64,000 bases of DNA from assembly GCF_002443255.2 (NCBI RefSeq), contig NW_019211456.1, forward strand, positions 48,916,486 through 48,980,485. The letters are read 5' to 3'. Under the pieces are notes generated by a model. The model was not told the origin of the DNA. It worked only from the letters and a program-made list of their open reading frames with translations, and did no database searches. This document shows, in pieces, positions 63,380-64,000 of this stretch (position 1 is its first letter; every line of letters begins with the position of its first letter). A program made the position numbers and the translations under genes. Source of the stretch: Varroa destructor (taxonomy: Eukaryota; Arthropoda; Arachnida; Mesostigmata; Varroidae).

Positions 63380-64000
63380 TGGAAGTGGTTTGGAAAGGTC
63401 AATGGCGTTCTGGATTAGGAGAATGCACCGCATCATTGTCGTTCGAGGTCGATGAAGACTTGGAATGGCCTACACCTGGCCCAGAAGATGGGCAACGATT
63501 GCCCGATTGTTATTAGATAACTTGCATATACGGAACTTTATTAACGAAATACGGTTTTTGATTGTCTCTTGACATTTTGTTTGACACCGAGCGGTACGCA
63601 GCTACAATAACAGATTCCTATGCTGGACTGTTGTGAAAGACAAAAATTGTTGTCGCCACGACAATATAGAGCTCTTGGTACGATACCTTTAAGTCCAAAA
63701 TTAGATCAGTCCTTCTGTCGTCGACCCGAAAAAGACCATACGCTGCGCTTATTGGGACTGGAAAGATCTTATGCGCTGGAAAATGCTTGAAAAAACGAAA
63801 AGGGTCTGTCTAAGGCAGGACTGCATCGACCAAGCAAAGCTATCTAACAGAAAAAGCCGATGGATAAGGCCAAATCATCTTCTACTCCGATAATGTCAAA
63901 CAATATAACAAGCTGCGTAAAAACCGTTCCGGATGGAGCTCAAATGAGGAGCCTTTTTGCACTCATGCTATTTTCCAGGCCTTGCGCCCACACAGCATCA
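63380..64000 (+). mobile_element. Mariner transposase relic cut by the window edge
   Basis: At 63380-63418 the frame reads WKWFGKVNGVLD, matching the mariner W-F-x-x-F-x-x-G-D-F-x-x-x-D linker. At 63871-63909 it reads QIIFYSDNVKQYN, the V-I-F-x-H-D-N-A-R-P-H catalytic block with the Asp-Asn kept. The last 40 bases give HSCYFPGLAPTQH, matching H-P-P-Y-S-P-D-L-A-P-S-D-Y-H. The spacing of the three blocks, about 490 and 50 bases, is somewhat less than in a whole element, so internal loss is likely. Frames change between blocks. It continues past 64000. Confidence 0.7.

Overview
This window looks like arthropod nuclear DNA. A mite or other chelicerate is possible, but that is a guess from overall character only. 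The support for a eukaryote is a spliced receptor gene with GT-AG introns whose phases all match, long AT-rich non-coding stretches, (TA)n and poly-T tracts, and eroded copies of mariner transposons and arthropod-type LINEs. There is no operon, ribosome-binding-site or CRISPR signal, and no convincing tRNA or rRNA gene.

The one clear cellular gene lies on the minus strand from 21097 down to at least 11470. It encodes an anion-type Cys-loop ligand-gated ion channel subunit. I could join eight coding exons: a signal-peptide exon (21042-21097), an extracellular N-terminal exon (16084-16228), two ligand-domain exons (14529-14758 and 13986-14068, the second with the Cys loop), a pre-TM1 exon (13323-13533), a TM1-TM2 exon (12543-12717), a TM3 exon (12130-12225) and a tentative exon for the end of the intracellular loop (11470-11565). 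They give about 364 codons without a stop. TM4 and the 3' end were not found with confidence. A GC-rich, CpG-rich block with a (GCC)n run (about 21.4-22.3 kb) lies just upstream and may be the promoter region.

Most of the rest is intergenic or intronic sequence holding dead transposable elements, all on the plus strand. They are a CR1/Jockey-like LINE (about 8.44-10.76 kb), a mariner relic inside receptor intron 1 (about 17.2-17.9 kb), a mariner relic at 25.68-26.56 kb, a LINE reverse-transcriptase fragment at 36.59-37.35 kb, a longer R1/I-group LINE relic with zinc knuckles, endonuclease and reverse transcriptase (about 40.7-43.5 kb), a mariner relic at about 49.2-49.7 kb, and a mariner relic running off the right edge (63.38-64.0 kb). 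All carry stops or frameshifts, and several have lost catalytic residues.

Other structure includes a perfect 18-bp hairpin inside the R1-like relic (43478-43517), a 15-bp hairpin at 30237-30283, a near-palindrome at 47202-47236, an unnamed dispersed repeat in two copies (50964-51070 and 52564-52681), and one possible extra coding exon on the minus strand with a GTAAGT donor (59148-59397). The remaining short open frames look like chance. No new defence or metabolic system was seen; the receptor is the most interesting item.
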